Numbered from the stretch's first letter, positions 33,998 through 43,847 are shown. The stretch is 64,000 nt of DNA from Erythrobacter sanguineus (GCF_900143235.1 NZ_FRDF01000002.1:124001-188000); one strand, 5' to 3'. The notes: a model not told the origin generated them from the letters alone. A program made the numbers and translations.

Positions 33998-36900
33998 GCC
34001 TCGCGCTCCTTTTCGGTCAGGCGCACGATCCATTCATCCAGCCGCATCAGCTGGTCATATTCATTATAGCCCTTGTAATCGGGGTTCTCGCGCGCACGAA
34101 AGGGCGCGCTGCCCTTGATATAGTCGCGGATCGCTCGCGATAGCTGCTCGGCGTGGAACGGCAGGAATTCTTCTGGCAGGAGGCCGGTCTTGGCATTGCC
34201 CTCCTTCATCGGGGTTTCGCGCTTGCCGAACGCACCATCGGCCTTGCGCAGCGACCAGTATTCGAACCGGGTCGGAATGCCGGTGACAACCTGCCCGGAG
34301 TCTCGGTCCGCGAACCGGCCGTTCTGCGCAATCAGACCGAGCAAGCCCAGTTGCAGCGCATAACCCGCCATCACCTGCTTTTTCGCCGGAGGAGCGCCGG
34401 TCTTGTAGTCAACGATGGCAAGTGTGCCATCGGCCAGCCGGTCGATCCGGTCGGCGCGGCCCATCACCTTGACCCCATCAAAGGTCATCGCGCCCGAAAT
34501 CTCGCTGGCAAGCACCGTGCGCCCTCTTTCGGCGGTATCCTCGGCAATCCATTGCTCGAAATGTTCCAGCGCGGCGATCAGCCGCGGTTGCCACAGCGCA
34601 CGGAACAGCGGGTGGACGCGCTCGGCCGCGAAATGCGCAGCGGCAAATGGGCCAAGCGCAAGGCCCGGATCGGCGGCGCGTTGCTTGTGCCACTTGTCCA
34701 GCAGATCATGCACCAGCGTGCCGCGCAGCGCCGGATCGCTGAACGGATCAGCGGCGAGCGGTTGAAGCTGCCTGAGATCGAGGATCGCCTGCGCATAGAA
34801 CTGGTAGGGATCGCCCAGCAGCCGGTCGAGCGCGGTGACCTTGATCGCCACATCGCGCAAGCCAGGCGCAGGATCGGGCGCGGGGCGGGGATATTCGGTG
34901 GTGGCCGGGCGCAGCCGGTCGAGATGCGGGAGCAGCGCCGGGATCGCGCTTTCGCGGTGTTCCTGGGCCAGATCATCACCCAGCAGCGCCTCAACCCGCA
35001 GCAGGAAACGCGAAGGCAGTGTTGGCCCCTCGGCATCGCGCAAGGCCCGGCTCAGCACCACTTGCGGAGCGCCCATGGCGCCGGCCAGGTCATGCGCGGC
35101 CAGCCCGATGCGGAACTCCGATCCCGGCACGCCAAGCGCGCGCAGGATCGGCGGCGCGAGCAGCGCGTCTGCCCCGGGCGGCTGCGGCCAGCTGCCTTCG
35201 TTCAGCCCGCCGCAGATCACCAGATCCGCACGGGCCATGCGCGCTTCAAGCAGGCCGTAAATGGAAACCCGCGGGTGCCCGCCATAGCCGGGGCGCACCG
35301 CCACCTCGTCCATCGCATCGCGCAGGATACCCGCCAGATCAGCGGTCTCGATCATCGTGCCGGACGCCTGCGAATGCTCGCGCAGCTCTGCGATCATGGT
35401 GCCCAGCGCGCGTCCGTCCTCGCGCTCCCACACCATGGAGCGGGCAAAGTCCTCTGCGGCAGCGGCAAGCCGGCTCAGCGCCTCGGCAAGAGCAATCTCG
35501 CGTGGCCAATCGGCAAGCGGCGCAATCAGCGCCTCGGCCTCGTCCCACCACGCTTCGACCTTTGCCGCGCTGGCCGCCTCGCGCAGCGGCGCCATGCCGG
35601 GCGCTGGCGAAGGCCCACGCAATTCACGATCGAAGGCGCGCAGACCCTTGAGCCAGTCGCGGCGGGCCTCGCCGTCCCAGCCGCGCACCAGCGGATGATG
35701 GAACGCCGCGACCAGATTGGCAGGATCCGGGCCATGCGCGACGATTGCCGCCAGCAGCCCCAGCAGCCTTCCCGCCGGGGTCAGTGCCAGCGGTTGGCCG
35801 GCGCTGTCATCAGCAGCAATGTTCCAGCGTTCGAGGTGCTGCGCCACCCGCCGCGCCAGTCCCCGGTCGGCGGTGACGACGGCGATGCGCCTTTCCGGCT
35901 GCTCCAGCGCTTCGCGCACCATCAGAGCAATGGTCTGCGCCTCTTCCTCGATGGTGGCACTGGTCAGCAACCGTACCCCGGCAAGGCGGCGTTTGTCGGC
36001 GGGCAGTTGAGCCCATGCCCGGCTGGCGAGCGGGGGCAGGAACAACGAGGATATCGCCCGGCTGCGCGCAGGTTCGGCCGCGGCAATCCCGCGCCGGTGC
36101 CACGGCTGCACCTCGGCGCGGTTCACGCCCATGCGGCCCAGCAGCAGCTTGAGGTGGTATTGCGGATGGGTCAGCGCATCGCCCGCGCCGAACACCGCCC
36201 CGCCCGGCTCGCTCGCCGCACCGGCAAGGCCCAGTTCGTCCCAAGCAGAATCGCTGATTTCGCGGTCGAAGTCAGGCAGAATCACCGCGCCCCCTGGCAA
36301 TTCGGCGATCATCCGCAGCAATCGCGCCAGCGCGGGCGCGGCGCTGGTGACGCCTGCGGCAAGGATCGGATGCGGCGGCGGCGTTTCCCGCCAGCGCCGC
36401 ACGGCCCGGTCAAACAGCAGATTGCGCCGGGTCGCGGCATCGACCTGGCCACGCGCCTCAAGCTCCGACTGCCAGCGCAGCTTGACCCGCGCAAACAGGC
36501 GGATCGCGTGCTGCCAGTGTCCGGCAATCCCGCCAAGCTGGTCGAGCACGGCGTCGCTGGTGAGATCCTCGGGGCGCTTTTCCTCGACCAGCAGCCGATC
36601 CATTGTCCGCGCCATTTCGCGCGCGAGATTGAGCCGCGCGCGGCCCGGCAAAGGCTCCATTCCTTCGGCGGCGCGCTCTTCAGCGATCAACCGGTCGATC
36701 GTGAGCCAGCGATGCAGGGGGTCGCAAGCCGGGGGAATCTCCGCCGCCCCCAGCGGATCGAGCGCCGCGCCCAGTTTTTCGTCAAGATCAAGATCGCCCA
36801 CCGCGATCATGCGCGGCATCAACAGCCCGCCCTCGCCCGTTTCCCCGGCATGGCGGATGAAGGCTTCGGACAGGGTGCGCGCGGCGCGGCTGGACGGCAC

Positions 36901-37035
36901 CAGCAACGTCAGGCGAGCCAGCCCGAAACCCGGCTCTCGGTAGCGCGGGACCAGCCCCGCCACCAGCGCATCGGCAAACCCGCGATGCGCGGCGATCGAA
37001 TAGACGAGCGGACCGGTGCGGCGCGGGTCAGCCAC
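33994..37035 (-). CDS. addB: Double-strand break repair protein AddB
   Basis: 1013-residue alphaproteobacterial AddB. The N-terminal half is an inactivated helicase-like domain (TLLVPSSRAARTLSEAF early on), and the C-terminus carries a nuclease domain with LAIVDYKTGAPPAKKQ. GTG at 37035 is chosen as start because it overlaps the murU stop and follows GAGGAGG at good spacing; a longer upstream frame would run through murU. Its partner addA overlaps by four bases downstream. Confidence 0.92.
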   Translation of the reverse strand: MADPRRTGPLVYSIAAHRGFADALVAGLVPRYREPGFGLARLTLLVPSSRAARTLSEAFIRHAGETGEGGLLMPRMIAVGDLDLDEKLGAALDPLGAAEIPPACDPLHRWLTIDRLIAEERAAEGMEPLPGRARLNLAREMARTMDRLLVEEKRPEDLTSDAVLDQLGGIAGHWQHAIRLFARVKLRWQSELEARGQVDAATRRNLLFDRAVRRWRETPPPHPILAAGVTSAAPALARLLRMIAELPGGAVILPDFDREISDSAWDELGLAGAASEPGGAVFGAGDALTHPQYHLKLLLGRMGVNRAEVQPWHRRGIAAAEPARSRAISSLFLPPLASRAWAQLPADKRRLAGVRLLTSATIEEEAQTIALMVREALEQPERRIAVVTADRGLARRVAQHLERWNIAADDSAGQPLALTPAGRLLGLLAAIVAHGPDPANLVAAFHHPLVRGWDGEARRDWLKGLRAFDRELRGPSPAPGMAPLREAASAAKVEAWWDEAEALIAPLADWPREIALAEALSRLAAAAEDFARSMVWEREDGRALGTMIAELREHSQASGTMIETADLAGILRDAMDEVAVRPGYGGHPRVSIYGLLEARMARADLVICGGLNEGSWPQPPGADALLAPPILRALGVPGSEFRIGLAAHDLAGAMGAPQVVLSRALRDAEGPTLPSRFLLRVEALLGDDLAQEHRESAIPALLPHLDRLRPATTEYPRPAPDPAPGLRDVAIKVTALDRLLGDPYQFYAQAILDLRQLQPLAADPFSDPALRGTLVHDLLDKWHKQRAADPGLALGPFAAAHFAAERVHPLFRALWQPRLIAALEHFEQWIAEDTAERGRTVLASEISGAMTFDGVKVMGRADRIDRLADGTLAIVDYKTGAPPAKKQVMAGYALQLGLLGLIAQNGRFADRDSGQVVTGIPTRFEYWSLRKADGAFGKRETPMKEGNAKTGLLPEEFLPFHAEQLSRAIRDYIKGSAPFRARENPDYKGYNEYDQLMRLDEWIVRLTEKEREA

Positions 37036-37750
37036 CCAGCAAGGCCTCCTCGGTCGGGCGGATCGCCTGCGGCGTGCCGACCTCGAACCACAGCCCGCCG
37101 AAGGACAGGCCATAAAGCCGCCCTTCTGCTATCGCGCGGTTCCACAGGATATTGGTTGAAAACGGCCCTTCAGGCGCATCGCGCAGCAATTGCTGCGATA
37201 CCAGCTGGATACCGGTATAGATGAACGGCGCGATCCGCCCGTCGCGGCGGCGCGTCAGCTTGCCAAGCGGGTCCATGTGGAAATCGCCCGGCCCGTTGAA
37301 ATTGGCCGCGCGCGCATGCGGCACCAGCAGCAGCAGCGCGTCCATCTGTTCCGGGTTCCAGCGGCGCGATAATTCGGCAAAAGCGTTGTTCGGCCCGTCG
37401 AGCCAGATGTTGTCGGCATTCAGGGCGAAGAAGGGATCAGGCAGGTGGGCGCGCGCCTTCACCATCCCGCCGCCGGTTTCAAGAAGCTGCGCACGCTCGT
37501 CCGACACCGTCACCTGCAGCGTCCGGCATGCGGTCACATGGGCTTCAAGCGCGTCGGCGAGGTAATGGACATTGACCACTGCGCGCGCCACCCCTGCCTC
37601 GGCAAGGCGATCGAGCGCGTGGTCGATCAGCGCCCGGCCCGCGACCCGCACCATCGGCTTGGGCTGGCTGGCGGTGAGCGGGCGCATCCGCTTGCCCAGC
37701 CCTGCAGCCAGCACCATTGCAGTGTCGGAAACCAGCGCGCCGCCGCTCAT
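37028..37750 (-). CDS. murU: N-acetylmuramate alpha-1-phosphate uridylyltransferase MurU
   Basis: 240-residue nucleotidyltransferase converting MurNAc-1-phosphate to UDP-MurNAc. The signature is AAGLGKRMRPLTASQPKPM, followed by ETGGGMVKA, NADNIW and a C-terminal WFEVGTP. Placement directly after amgK (ATGA overlap) identifies the cell-wall recycling shortcut found in pseudomonads and many proteobacteria, which bypasses MurA and gives intrinsic fosfomycin tolerance. Without amgK it would be called only a sugar nucleotidyltransferase. Confidence 0.9.
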   Translation of the reverse strand: MSGGALVSDTAMVLAAGLGKRMRPLTASQPKPMVRVAGRALIDHALDRLAEAGVARAVVNVHYLADALEAHVTACRTLQVTVSDERAQLLETGGGMVKARAHLPDPFFALNADNIWLDGPNNAFAELSRRWNPEQMDALLLLVPHARAANFNGPGDFHMDPLGKLTRRRDGRIAPFIYTGIQLVSQQLLRDAPEGPFSTNILWNRAIAEGRLYGLSFGGLWFEVGTPQAIRPTEEALLGG

Positions 37751-38733
37751 GCCGCGAAGGCTCCGTGGGCAAAACGCAAGGGTTCGGGAATGTTGGCGTC
37801 GAACCAATGCGCCACCGGGGCAAGCGCCGGGTGGGCCAGATCGCGTTCGAGCGCGGCCCAGACGCGCGGGATCATCGCAAGATATCTGGGCTTGCCATCG
37901 CGCCGGTCAAGCCGGGTAAAGATGCCGACGATCTTGGCGTTGCGCTGCGCGCCGAGCCGCGCGTAATCGGCAAGAAAATCCTCATCCGCGCGCCCCGAAT
38001 GGTGGGCATAGTGCAGCAGCATTGCGGTTTCGAGGTCTTCGGAAACATCGCGCCGCGCATCCTGCAGCAGCGAGACAAGATCATAGGCCGGATGGCCGAC
38101 CAGCGCGTCCTGAAAATCGATCAGGCCCTGCGGCGCCCCGGCCTTGCCGCCCAGCAGCATGATGTTCTCGGCATGATAATCGCGCAGCACCGTCACACCG
38201 GGCGTCTGGCGTTCGAGCATGGGCGCAAGTACTTCGTCCCACGCGCGGGCATAGCCTGCCGCATCGACGTGAAGCCCCTGCGCCGGGCAATACCACTCGG
38301 TCAGCAGCGCCGCCTCGCGGCTGTAGGTCGCCATGTCGTAGCGGGCAAAGGGGCCGGGTGCGATCTGGTGAAGCGCCACCAGCGCCTCGACCGCGGCTTC
38401 ATAGGCTTCGCGCTCGTCGGCGGAGTTCGCGTCCAGCCAGTCACGCATCCGGTCATTGCCGAAATCCTCGGTCAGCACCCAGCCCTGCGCCGCATTCTCG
38501 GCAATGATCGCAGGGCCGCGCAGCCCGTTGGTGTTGAGCCACTGCGCAACGTGGAGGAAGGGCGCGGGGTCCTCATGCGGCGGGGGAGCGTGCATCAGCA
38601 TCGCGGATTCGCCATCCCTTTGAAGCCGGAAATACCGCCGGAACGAAGCATCGCCGGGCAGCGGGTGAACCTGCGCATTGCCCCAGCCCGCTTGGGCGAC
38701 AAATTCGGCAAGGCCATCGGGAAGCTGATTCAT
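37747..38733 (-). CDS. amgK: N-acetylmuramate/N-acetylglucosamine kinase AmgK
   Basis: 328-residue aminoglycoside-phosphotransferase-fold kinase that phosphorylates the anomeric carbon of MurNAc or GlcNAc recovered from peptidoglycan. The catalytic loop VLRDYHAENIMLL and the metal site GLIDFQDALVGHPAYDL are intact. The N-terminus (PLPGDASFRRYFRL) is typical. The start overlaps the tsaE stop (ATGA) and the stop overlaps the murU start, so all three are coupled. Confidence 0.92.
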   Translation of the reverse strand: MNQLPDGLAEFVAQAGWGNAQVHPLPGDASFRRYFRLQRDGESAMLMHAPPPHEDPAPFLHVAQWLNTNGLRGPAIIAENAAQGWVLTEDFGNDRMRDWLDANSADEREAYEAAVEALVALHQIAPGPFARYDMATYSREAALLTEWYCPAQGLHVDAAGYARAWDEVLAPMLERQTPGVTVLRDYHAENIMLLGGKAGAPQGLIDFQDALVGHPAYDLVSLLQDARRDVSEDLETAMLLHYAHHSGRADEDFLADYARLGAQRNAKIVGIFTRLDRRDGKPRYLAMIPRVWAALERDLAHPALAPVAHWFDANIPEPLRFAHGAFAA

Positions 38734-39194
38734 GGCATCCGCCCTACCCAATCCGCAGCCCCCCGGGCAATCGCAATCCGTCCCCCCTCCCCGCTTTCTC
38801 CGGCAGGTTGAAGCGTGATTTCGAGGCATCCCGCCTCATGCGCGAAACCGCCTGCGTGATCGGGCCATTCCGCCAGCAGCGCCGCGCCTTCGCGATAATC
38901 GTCGAGGCCGATTTCCAACAGTTCCGACGGGTGATCAAGCCGGTAGAAATCGGCATGCACCACCGGCAGCCGCAAGTTCGGGCTGTCATAGGTCTCGATG
39001 ATGGTAAAGGTCGGCGATGGCACTTCGCCTGCATGCCCGAGGCTTGCAAGGATCGCGCGGGCCAAAGTGGTCTTGCCCGCCCCCAACCCGCCCGACAGCG
39101 CCACCACATCGCCAGCCCGCAGCCGTGCCGCGACCCGCGCACCATAGGCCGCCATTGCCGCCAGATCGGGCAAAGCCTCACGCGTTTCCTTCAC
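38730..39194 (-). CDS. tsaE: tRNA threonylcarbamoyladenosine biosynthesis ATPase TsaE
   Basis: 154-residue P-loop ATPase of the TsaBDE complex that makes t6A37 in tRNAs reading ANN codons. Walker A GGLGAGKT is at 35-42, and SPTFTIIETY and HADFYRLD are the usual motifs. The start is GTG, forming a GTGA overlap with the divL stop. The divL-tsaE-amgK-murU order is common in alphaproteobacteria. Confidence 0.93.
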   Translation of the reverse strand: MKETREALPDLAAMAAYGARVAARLRAGDVVALSGGLGAGKTTLARAILASLGHAGEVPSPTFTIIETYDSPNLRLPVVHADFYRLDHPSELLEIGLDDYREGAALLAEWPDHAGGFAHEAGCLEITLQPAGESGEGGRIAIARGAADWVGRMP

Positions 39195-41551
39195 GGCAGG
39201 CGGATCACTGCGGTGGTGCCCGCGCCCTTGCGGCTGGCGATCTCGAGCGTCCCCTCATGCGCCTCGACCAGCTGCCGGGCGAGCGGGATGCCAAGCCCGG
39301 TACGGCGTTCGGGCGCACCGTCGATGCCTGGCTTTACCCCACCTTGTGCAAGGGCGAGCTCCTGCGACGTCATGCCCCGGCCATTGTCGGCGATACGCAA
39401 TTCCATTGCGCCGGCCCCGCCCTCGGGCGCTTTGCGGATCTCGATCACGATGCGCCCGCCATCGGGGGTTCCGGCAACCGCATTGTCGATCAGATTGCCG
39501 ATCGCCCGGCCCAACTGGCGCGGATCGCCATCGATGACACGGCCCCGGCGTCCCTTGAGATCAAGGCTCAGACCTGCTGCGATGATCGCCGCCTCACGCT
39601 CACGCACCAGCGTGGTGAGGAATTCGAGCAGGTCGAGCCGTTCCTTGCGGATCGGCAGCAGCCCCGCCTCGCTTTGCGACAGGTCTAGCACGTTTTCGAC
39701 CTGCTCGGTCAGCCGCTCCACGGCAGTAAGGATTGCATCGACATATTCGCCCGCCTGTTCGGGGCCCTGTGCCGCTCCGCTTTTGAGCAACTCGGCATAG
39801 CCGCCGATGGTGGTCAGCGGCGTGCGGAATTCATAGGACATGTTGGCGAGGAAGCGCGCCTTGACCGCGTCGGCCTCCTCCAGCGCCGAAGCACGTTCTC
39901 GCAGTGCCTGTTCGGCTTTCTGCGAAGCGGTGATGTCGAGCACCGTCAGCAGCCCGTTGCCATCGGGCAACGGCACCCCGGCAAAGCGCAGGGTGCGCCC
40001 GTCGGCCAGTTCCACCTGTCCGCCCTTCTCGCGCCGGTCGAGCGTCGCTGCGCGCACCGCAGCGCCGATCAGTCCGGCCTCTTCAGGCCGCACCAGATTG
40101 CGCCCGATCGCACCCAGCAATTCATCGGCGCTCGGATGCGCGTCGAGCAATTCGGGCGTGAGACCCCAGGTGCCTGCAAAACTGCGGTTCCACAGCTGCA
40201 CCGATCCATCGGGCGCAAAGATCGCCAGCGCCTCGAACAGGCTGTCGAGCGTGGCGGTGCGGGTGCGCAACAGCGTGTCGCGCACGGCAGAAAGGGCAAG
40301 CTGCTCGGTACGATCCTCGGCGATCAGCACAAGGCCCCCATCGGGCAGCGGCTGCGCGACGATCCGCAAATGCGTGCCGCCCGGCAGCGGCCATGCTTCC
40401 TCAAGCGTGGTGCTGGCCTCGAACCATCCGGCCCGTTCGCGCCGCCATTCGGGAAAGTCGCGCACTTCGGGCGTCCGCCCGCGTTCACGCGCTTCGGCCA
40501 GAAAGCGTTCGAACGGGGTGCGCGCCTCGATCGCCTCGTCGGTGAGCACGAACAGGCGGCGAAACGGGCGGTTGGCGAAGGTCAGCCGCTCCTCGGCATC
40601 GAACTGCGCGACGCCGACCGAAAGCTGATCGAGCAGCGCGCGCTGGGCATCGCGGAAGGCGCGGAATTCGCGCGCGACCTGCTGCTGTTCCTCTATATCG
40701 ATGGCATAGCCGGCCACGCCTTCGTGCCCCAGCGGCAGATCACTGACCCGCAAGGTGCGGCGCGCGCCGTGGATGGTGGCGGCAACGCTGCGCTCGAACT
40801 TGTTCTGGCTTTGCAGCGTTTCGCGCGCGATTTCCGCAGGACTGCGCCCATCTTCGGGCTCAAGCAGTTCGATCTGGCCTTCCACCACTTCGGCAGCATT
40901 GCCGCCGCCCACGGCATCGACATAGGCCTGGTTGACCAGCTGGAGCGACAGGTCGCTGCCACGGAACCACATCGGCGTGGGCGCGGCTTCGATCAGGCCT
41001 ACCAGCGCGGCAAAATCCCCGGTTGCGCGCGCAGCGGCAACGCGCAGGCGGGCCATTTCGGCGTGGCTTTCGGTAAAGTCGAACACCCAGACCAGCGCCG
41101 CGCCGCCGGGCGATACCTGCGGATCGGCAAGCGTGCCGAAAAGCGCAAGGCTGCGCTGCGAGCCGGGGGGATTGAGCGCCATGCGAAAGGGCGCGGCGCT
41201 TTTCTGGGTCGCCTGTACCCGCGCCCAAAACTGGTCAAGCTGCTCGGGTGCCAGCCCGCCCGCCCCGGCATCATCCGGCGGCGCGGCGAGTTCGGAAAGA
41301 TATTTCGGCATCGCCTTGAGACCGAGCAGCCGCGCGAGCTTGTCCGGCGCCTCGATCCGCCCGTCAACCCGCACCAGCAGCGGCACCGCCGGGGCGACAT
41401 CGAGCAGCGCCTGCATCCGCTTGATGCTGGCCTTGAGCGCCCGCGCACGCTTCATCCCGTGACTGGCGCGCAGCACCACCAGCGCCGCGCCCACCGCCCA
41501 TGCGGCGAGCACCAGCGCAATCAGCACGAGCGAGAGCGGCGAAATGTCCAT
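39191..41551 (-). CDS. divL: DivL-type sensor kinase with tyrosine in the H-box
   Basis: 786-residue membrane-anchored sensor: one N-terminal membrane segment (about residues 5-27), several PAS domains (about 60-510) and a C-terminal histidine-kinase-like module. The H-box reads FLANMSYEFRTPLT, with Tyr573 where ordinary kinases have His, the hallmark of DivL. N and G boxes are present (NLIDNAV, ADNGRGM, GLGIPLARQLVE). In Caulobacter DivL reads DivK and controls CckA-CtrA phosphorylation during the cell cycle. The ATG at 41551 follows GGTGAGG; a GTG 24 bases upstream is possible. Confidence 0.92.
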   Translation of the reverse strand: MDISPLSLVLIALVLAAWAVGAALVVLRASHGMKRARALKASIKRMQALLDVAPAVPLLVRVDGRIEAPDKLARLLGLKAMPKYLSELAAPPDDAGAGGLAPEQLDQFWARVQATQKSAAPFRMALNPPGSQRSLALFGTLADPQVSPGGAALVWVFDFTESHAEMARLRVAAARATGDFAALVGLIEAAPTPMWFRGSDLSLQLVNQAYVDAVGGGNAAEVVEGQIELLEPEDGRSPAEIARETLQSQNKFERSVAATIHGARRTLRVSDLPLGHEGVAGYAIDIEEQQQVAREFRAFRDAQRALLDQLSVGVAQFDAEERLTFANRPFRRLFVLTDEAIEARTPFERFLAEARERGRTPEVRDFPEWRRERAGWFEASTTLEEAWPLPGGTHLRIVAQPLPDGGLVLIAEDRTEQLALSAVRDTLLRTRTATLDSLFEALAIFAPDGSVQLWNRSFAGTWGLTPELLDAHPSADELLGAIGRNLVRPEEAGLIGAAVRAATLDRREKGGQVELADGRTLRFAGVPLPDGNGLLTVLDITASQKAEQALRERASALEEADAVKARFLANMSYEFRTPLTTIGGYAELLKSGAAQGPEQAGEYVDAILTAVERLTEQVENVLDLSQSEAGLLPIRKERLDLLEFLTTLVREREAAIIAAGLSLDLKGRRGRVIDGDPRQLGRAIGNLIDNAVAGTPDGGRIVIEIRKAPEGGAGAMELRIADNGRGMTSQELALAQGGVKPGIDGAPERRTGLGIPLARQLVEAHEGTLEIASRKGAGTTAVIRLP

Positions 41552-41662
41552 CGCCTCACCGCTATGCGCGTGCACGCGTCAGTGCAACGGGGTTAAGGCA
41601 TTGAAGCCACAACCCCGCACTGTCCCGGGCAAAGCCGAGGACAGAACGGGGCCTGAAAACGA

Positions 41663-43081
41663 TCAGTAGCGGTAATGATCGGGCTTGAACGGACCAGCCT
41701 GCGGCACACCGATGTAGCTGGCCTGCTTGCCCGACAGCTGGGTCAGCTTGACGCCCAGCTTTTCAAGGTGAAGCGCGGCGACCTTTTCATCGAGGTGCTT
41801 GGGCAGGACGTAGACGTCGTTGTCGTATTCGTCGGCCTTGGTGAACAGTTCGATCTGGGCGAGCGTCTGGTTGGTGAAGCTTGCGCTCATCACGAAGCTG
41901 GGGTGGCCGGTGGCGCAGCCGAGGTTCACCAGTCGGCCTTTGGCAAGGATCAGGATCGACTTGCCATCGGGAAAGGTGACGAGGTCGGTGCCTTCCTTGA
42001 TTTCCTTCCAGCTGTAGTTGGAAAGCGCCGAAATCTGGATCTCGCTGTCGAAGTGGCCGATGTTGCAGACAATCGCCATCGGCTTCATGTTCATCATGTG
42101 CTCGGCGGTGATCACGTCTTCGTTGCCGGTGGCGGTCACGAAGATATCGGCACGCTTGATGGCGTCTTCCATCGTCACGACTTCAAACCCGTCCATCGCC
42201 GCCTGCAGCGCGCAGATCGGGTCGATTTCGGTGACCATCACGCGGGCACCGCCATCGCGCAGCGAGGCTGCCGAACCCTTGCCGACATCGCCGTAGCCCG
42301 CAACGCAGGCGACCTTGCCTGCCAGCATCACGTCGGTCGCGCGGCGGATCGCGTCGACGAGCGATTCCTTGCAGCCGTAAAGGTTGTCGAACTTCGACTT
42401 GGTGACGCTGTCATTGACGTTGATCGCCGGGAAGGGCAGCTTGCCCTGCTTGGCGATCTGGTAGAGCCGCATTACGCCGGTGGTGGTCTCTTCCGAAACG
42501 CCCAGAATCGCCTTGACTGTCTTGGTGAGGTAGCCCGGACGCGCCGCGACGAAGGCCTTCAGCGCGCGCTGGAATTCGACTTCCTCGTCGTTTGTCGGCT
42601 TGCCCATTTCCTCGCCCGCTTCGAGGCGTGCACCCCACAGCGCGAACATGGTGGCATCGCCGCCATCGTCGAGGATGAGGTTACAGGTGAGATCGGGGTT
42701 CTCGTCGGTCGCCCAATCGAAGATGCGGCCGACATAATCCCAGTAATCAGCCAGCGTTTCGCCCTTGATCGCGAACACCGGGATGCCGCTTGCCGCGATC
42801 GCGGCCGCGGCGTGATCCTGCGTCGAGAAGATGTTGCAGGTCGCCCAGCGCACTTCGGCACCCAGCGCCACCAGCGTTTCGATCAGCACGGCGGTCTGGA
42901 TGGTCATGTGCAGCGAACCGGTGATGCGCGCGCCCTTCAGGGGCTGGGCCGCGCCATATTCCTCGCGCAGCGCCATAAGGCCGGGCATTTCGGTTTCGGC
43001 GATGCGGATTTCATCGCGGCCGAAATCGGCCAGCGCGATGTCCTTGATGACATATTCCTGGGTCGGGGCGAGAGTGGCCAT
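41663..43081 (-). CDS. ahcY: S-adenosylhomocysteine hydrolase
   Basis: 472-residue NAD-dependent enzyme that splits S-adenosylhomocysteine into adenosine and homocysteine, relieving inhibition of methyltransferases. The NAD-binding [32 protein letters not shown] and the C-terminal PDHYRY are diagnostic. The ATG at 43081 has AGGAGA eight bases upstream. The leader contains an A/T-rich inverted repeat at 43164-43183 that looks like an ArsR/SahR-type operator. Confidence 0.96.
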   Translation of the reverse strand: MATLAPTQEYVIKDIALADFGRDEIRIAETEMPGLMALREEYGAAQPLKGARITGSLHMTIQTAVLIETLVALGAEVRWATCNIFSTQDHAAAAIAASGIPVFAIKGETLADYWDYVGRIFDWATDENPDLTCNLILDDGGDATMFALWGARLEAGEEMGKPTNDEEVEFQRALKAFVAARPGYLTKTVKAILGVSEETTTGVMRLYQIAKQGKLPFPAINVNDSVTKSKFDNLYGCKESLVDAIRRATDVMLAGKVACVAGYGDVGKGSAASLRDGGARVMVTEIDPICALQAAMDGFEVVTMEDAIKRADIFVTATGNEDVITAEHMMNMKPMAIVCNIGHFDSEIQISALSNYSWKEIKEGTDLVTFPDGKSILILAKGRLVNLGCATGHPSFVMSASFTNQTLAQIELFTKADEYDNDVYVLPKHLDEKVAALHLEKLGVKLTQLSGKQASYIGVPQAGPFKPDHYRY

Positions 43082-43163
43082 TTGTCTGTCTCCTGCGTCA
43101 AATGCACGCATTGCGGGGGATTTCCTGCCGCCAGCCCCTAGCCGCACCCTGCCTTAGAGGCAA

Positions 43164-43183
43164 ATATAAACTTATCTTTATAT
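43164..43183. promoter_or_regulatory. Probable ArsR/SahR-type operator upstream of ahcY
   Basis: A perfect inverted repeat ATATAAA-6-TTTATAT stands out in GC-rich sequence about 83 bases upstream of the ahcY start and 76 bases before the divergent peroxiredoxin gene. SahR, an ArsR-family sensor of S-adenosylhomocysteine in Proteobacteria, binds an A/T-rich palindrome of this kind upstream of ahcY. No regulator gene lies in the window. Confidence 0.55.
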
Positions 43184-43258
43184 GTCTATTTGTTGCCCGT
43201 CTCCGCTGGGGCGCTATAGGAAGGCACAGTTTCCCCCTGTCACGAAGGATCAAGGCAC

Positions 43259-43738
43259 ATGACAATTTCCGTTGGCGACACGCTCCCCGATGTCACGCTA
43301 GTCAAGGCCACCGCCGAAGGGCCGCAGCAGGTCAAGGCTTCCGAATATTTCGCTGGCAAGAAGGTCGCGCTGTTCTCGGTCCCCGGGGCCTTCACCCCGA
43401 CCTGTTCGGCCAAGCACCTGCCGGGTTTTGTCGAGAAGGCCGGCGATCTGAAGGCCAAGGGTGTCGATGAAATCGTGGGCACAGCCGTGAATGATGCCTT
43501 CGTGATGAGCGCCTGGAACAAGGCCGCGGGCAGCGACGCCATCACCATGCTGGCTGATGGCAACGGCGATTTCGTCGAGGCGCTGGGCCTGACGATGGAC
43601 GCTTCGGGCTTTGGCATGGGCAAGCGCGGACAGCGCTTTTCGATGGTCATCAATGATGGCGTCGTCGAACAGATCAACGTCGAAGATCCGGGTGACTTCA
43701 AGGTGTCGAGTGCTGAACACATGCTCGGCCAGCTTTGA
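43259..43738 (+). CDS. Peroxiredoxin (Prx5/redoxin type)
   Basis: 159-residue thiol peroxidase of the Prx5-like group, reducing hydrogen peroxide and organic hydroperoxides. The peroxidatic cysteine is Cys49 in PGAFTPTCS; KRGQRFSMVINDGVVE is the conserved C-terminal segment. No second cysteine is apparent, suggesting a 1-Cys mechanism with external thiol reductant. It is divergent from ahcY, sharing the regulatory region, and ends at a strong terminator. Confidence 0.92.
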   Translation: MTISVGDTLPDVTLVKATAEGPQQVKASEYFAGKKVALFSVPGAFTPTCSAKHLPGFVEKAGDLKAKGVDEIVGTAVNDAFVMSAWNKAAGSDAITMLADGNGDFVEALGLTMDASGFGMGKRGQRFSMVINDGVVEQINVEDPGDFKVSSAEHMLGQL

Positions 43739-43763
43739 ACCACTACCCGTAGCAATCTGAAAA

Positions 43764-43800
43764 GGGGCGCTTTTCCATGAAAGGAAAGCGCCCCTTTTTT
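43764..43800 (+). terminator. Intrinsic terminator of the peroxiredoxin gene
   Basis: Arms GGGGCGCTTTTCC and GGAAAGCGCCCC pair with a single bulged T around a short loop and are followed by a run of T. The A-rich left flank allows some function on the opposite strand too, where the cytochrome b gene ends. Confidence 0.85.
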
Positions 43801-43819
43801 CATCGCAGCACGGTTTCAG

Positions 43820-43847
43820 CCCAGCCGCTTCAACCCAGCCGCTTCAA
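43820..43847. repeat. 14-bp tandem duplication at a stop codon
   Basis: CCCAGCCGCTTCAA is present twice head to tail, with a third partial copy following. The second copy covers the stop codon of the cytochrome b gene on the minus strand, so the duplication creates extra 3' sequence without altering the protein. Confidence 0.6.

Noticed and set aside
30818-34069. Very long plus-strand open frame of over 1000 codons
   Set aside because: It is antisense to addA. High GC content at third positions removes stops on the opposite strand; the translation has no domain and an abnormal His/Arg-rich composition.
34153-37224. Plus-strand open frame of about 1020 codons
   Set aside because: It is antisense to addB for the same reason, with no recognisable domain.
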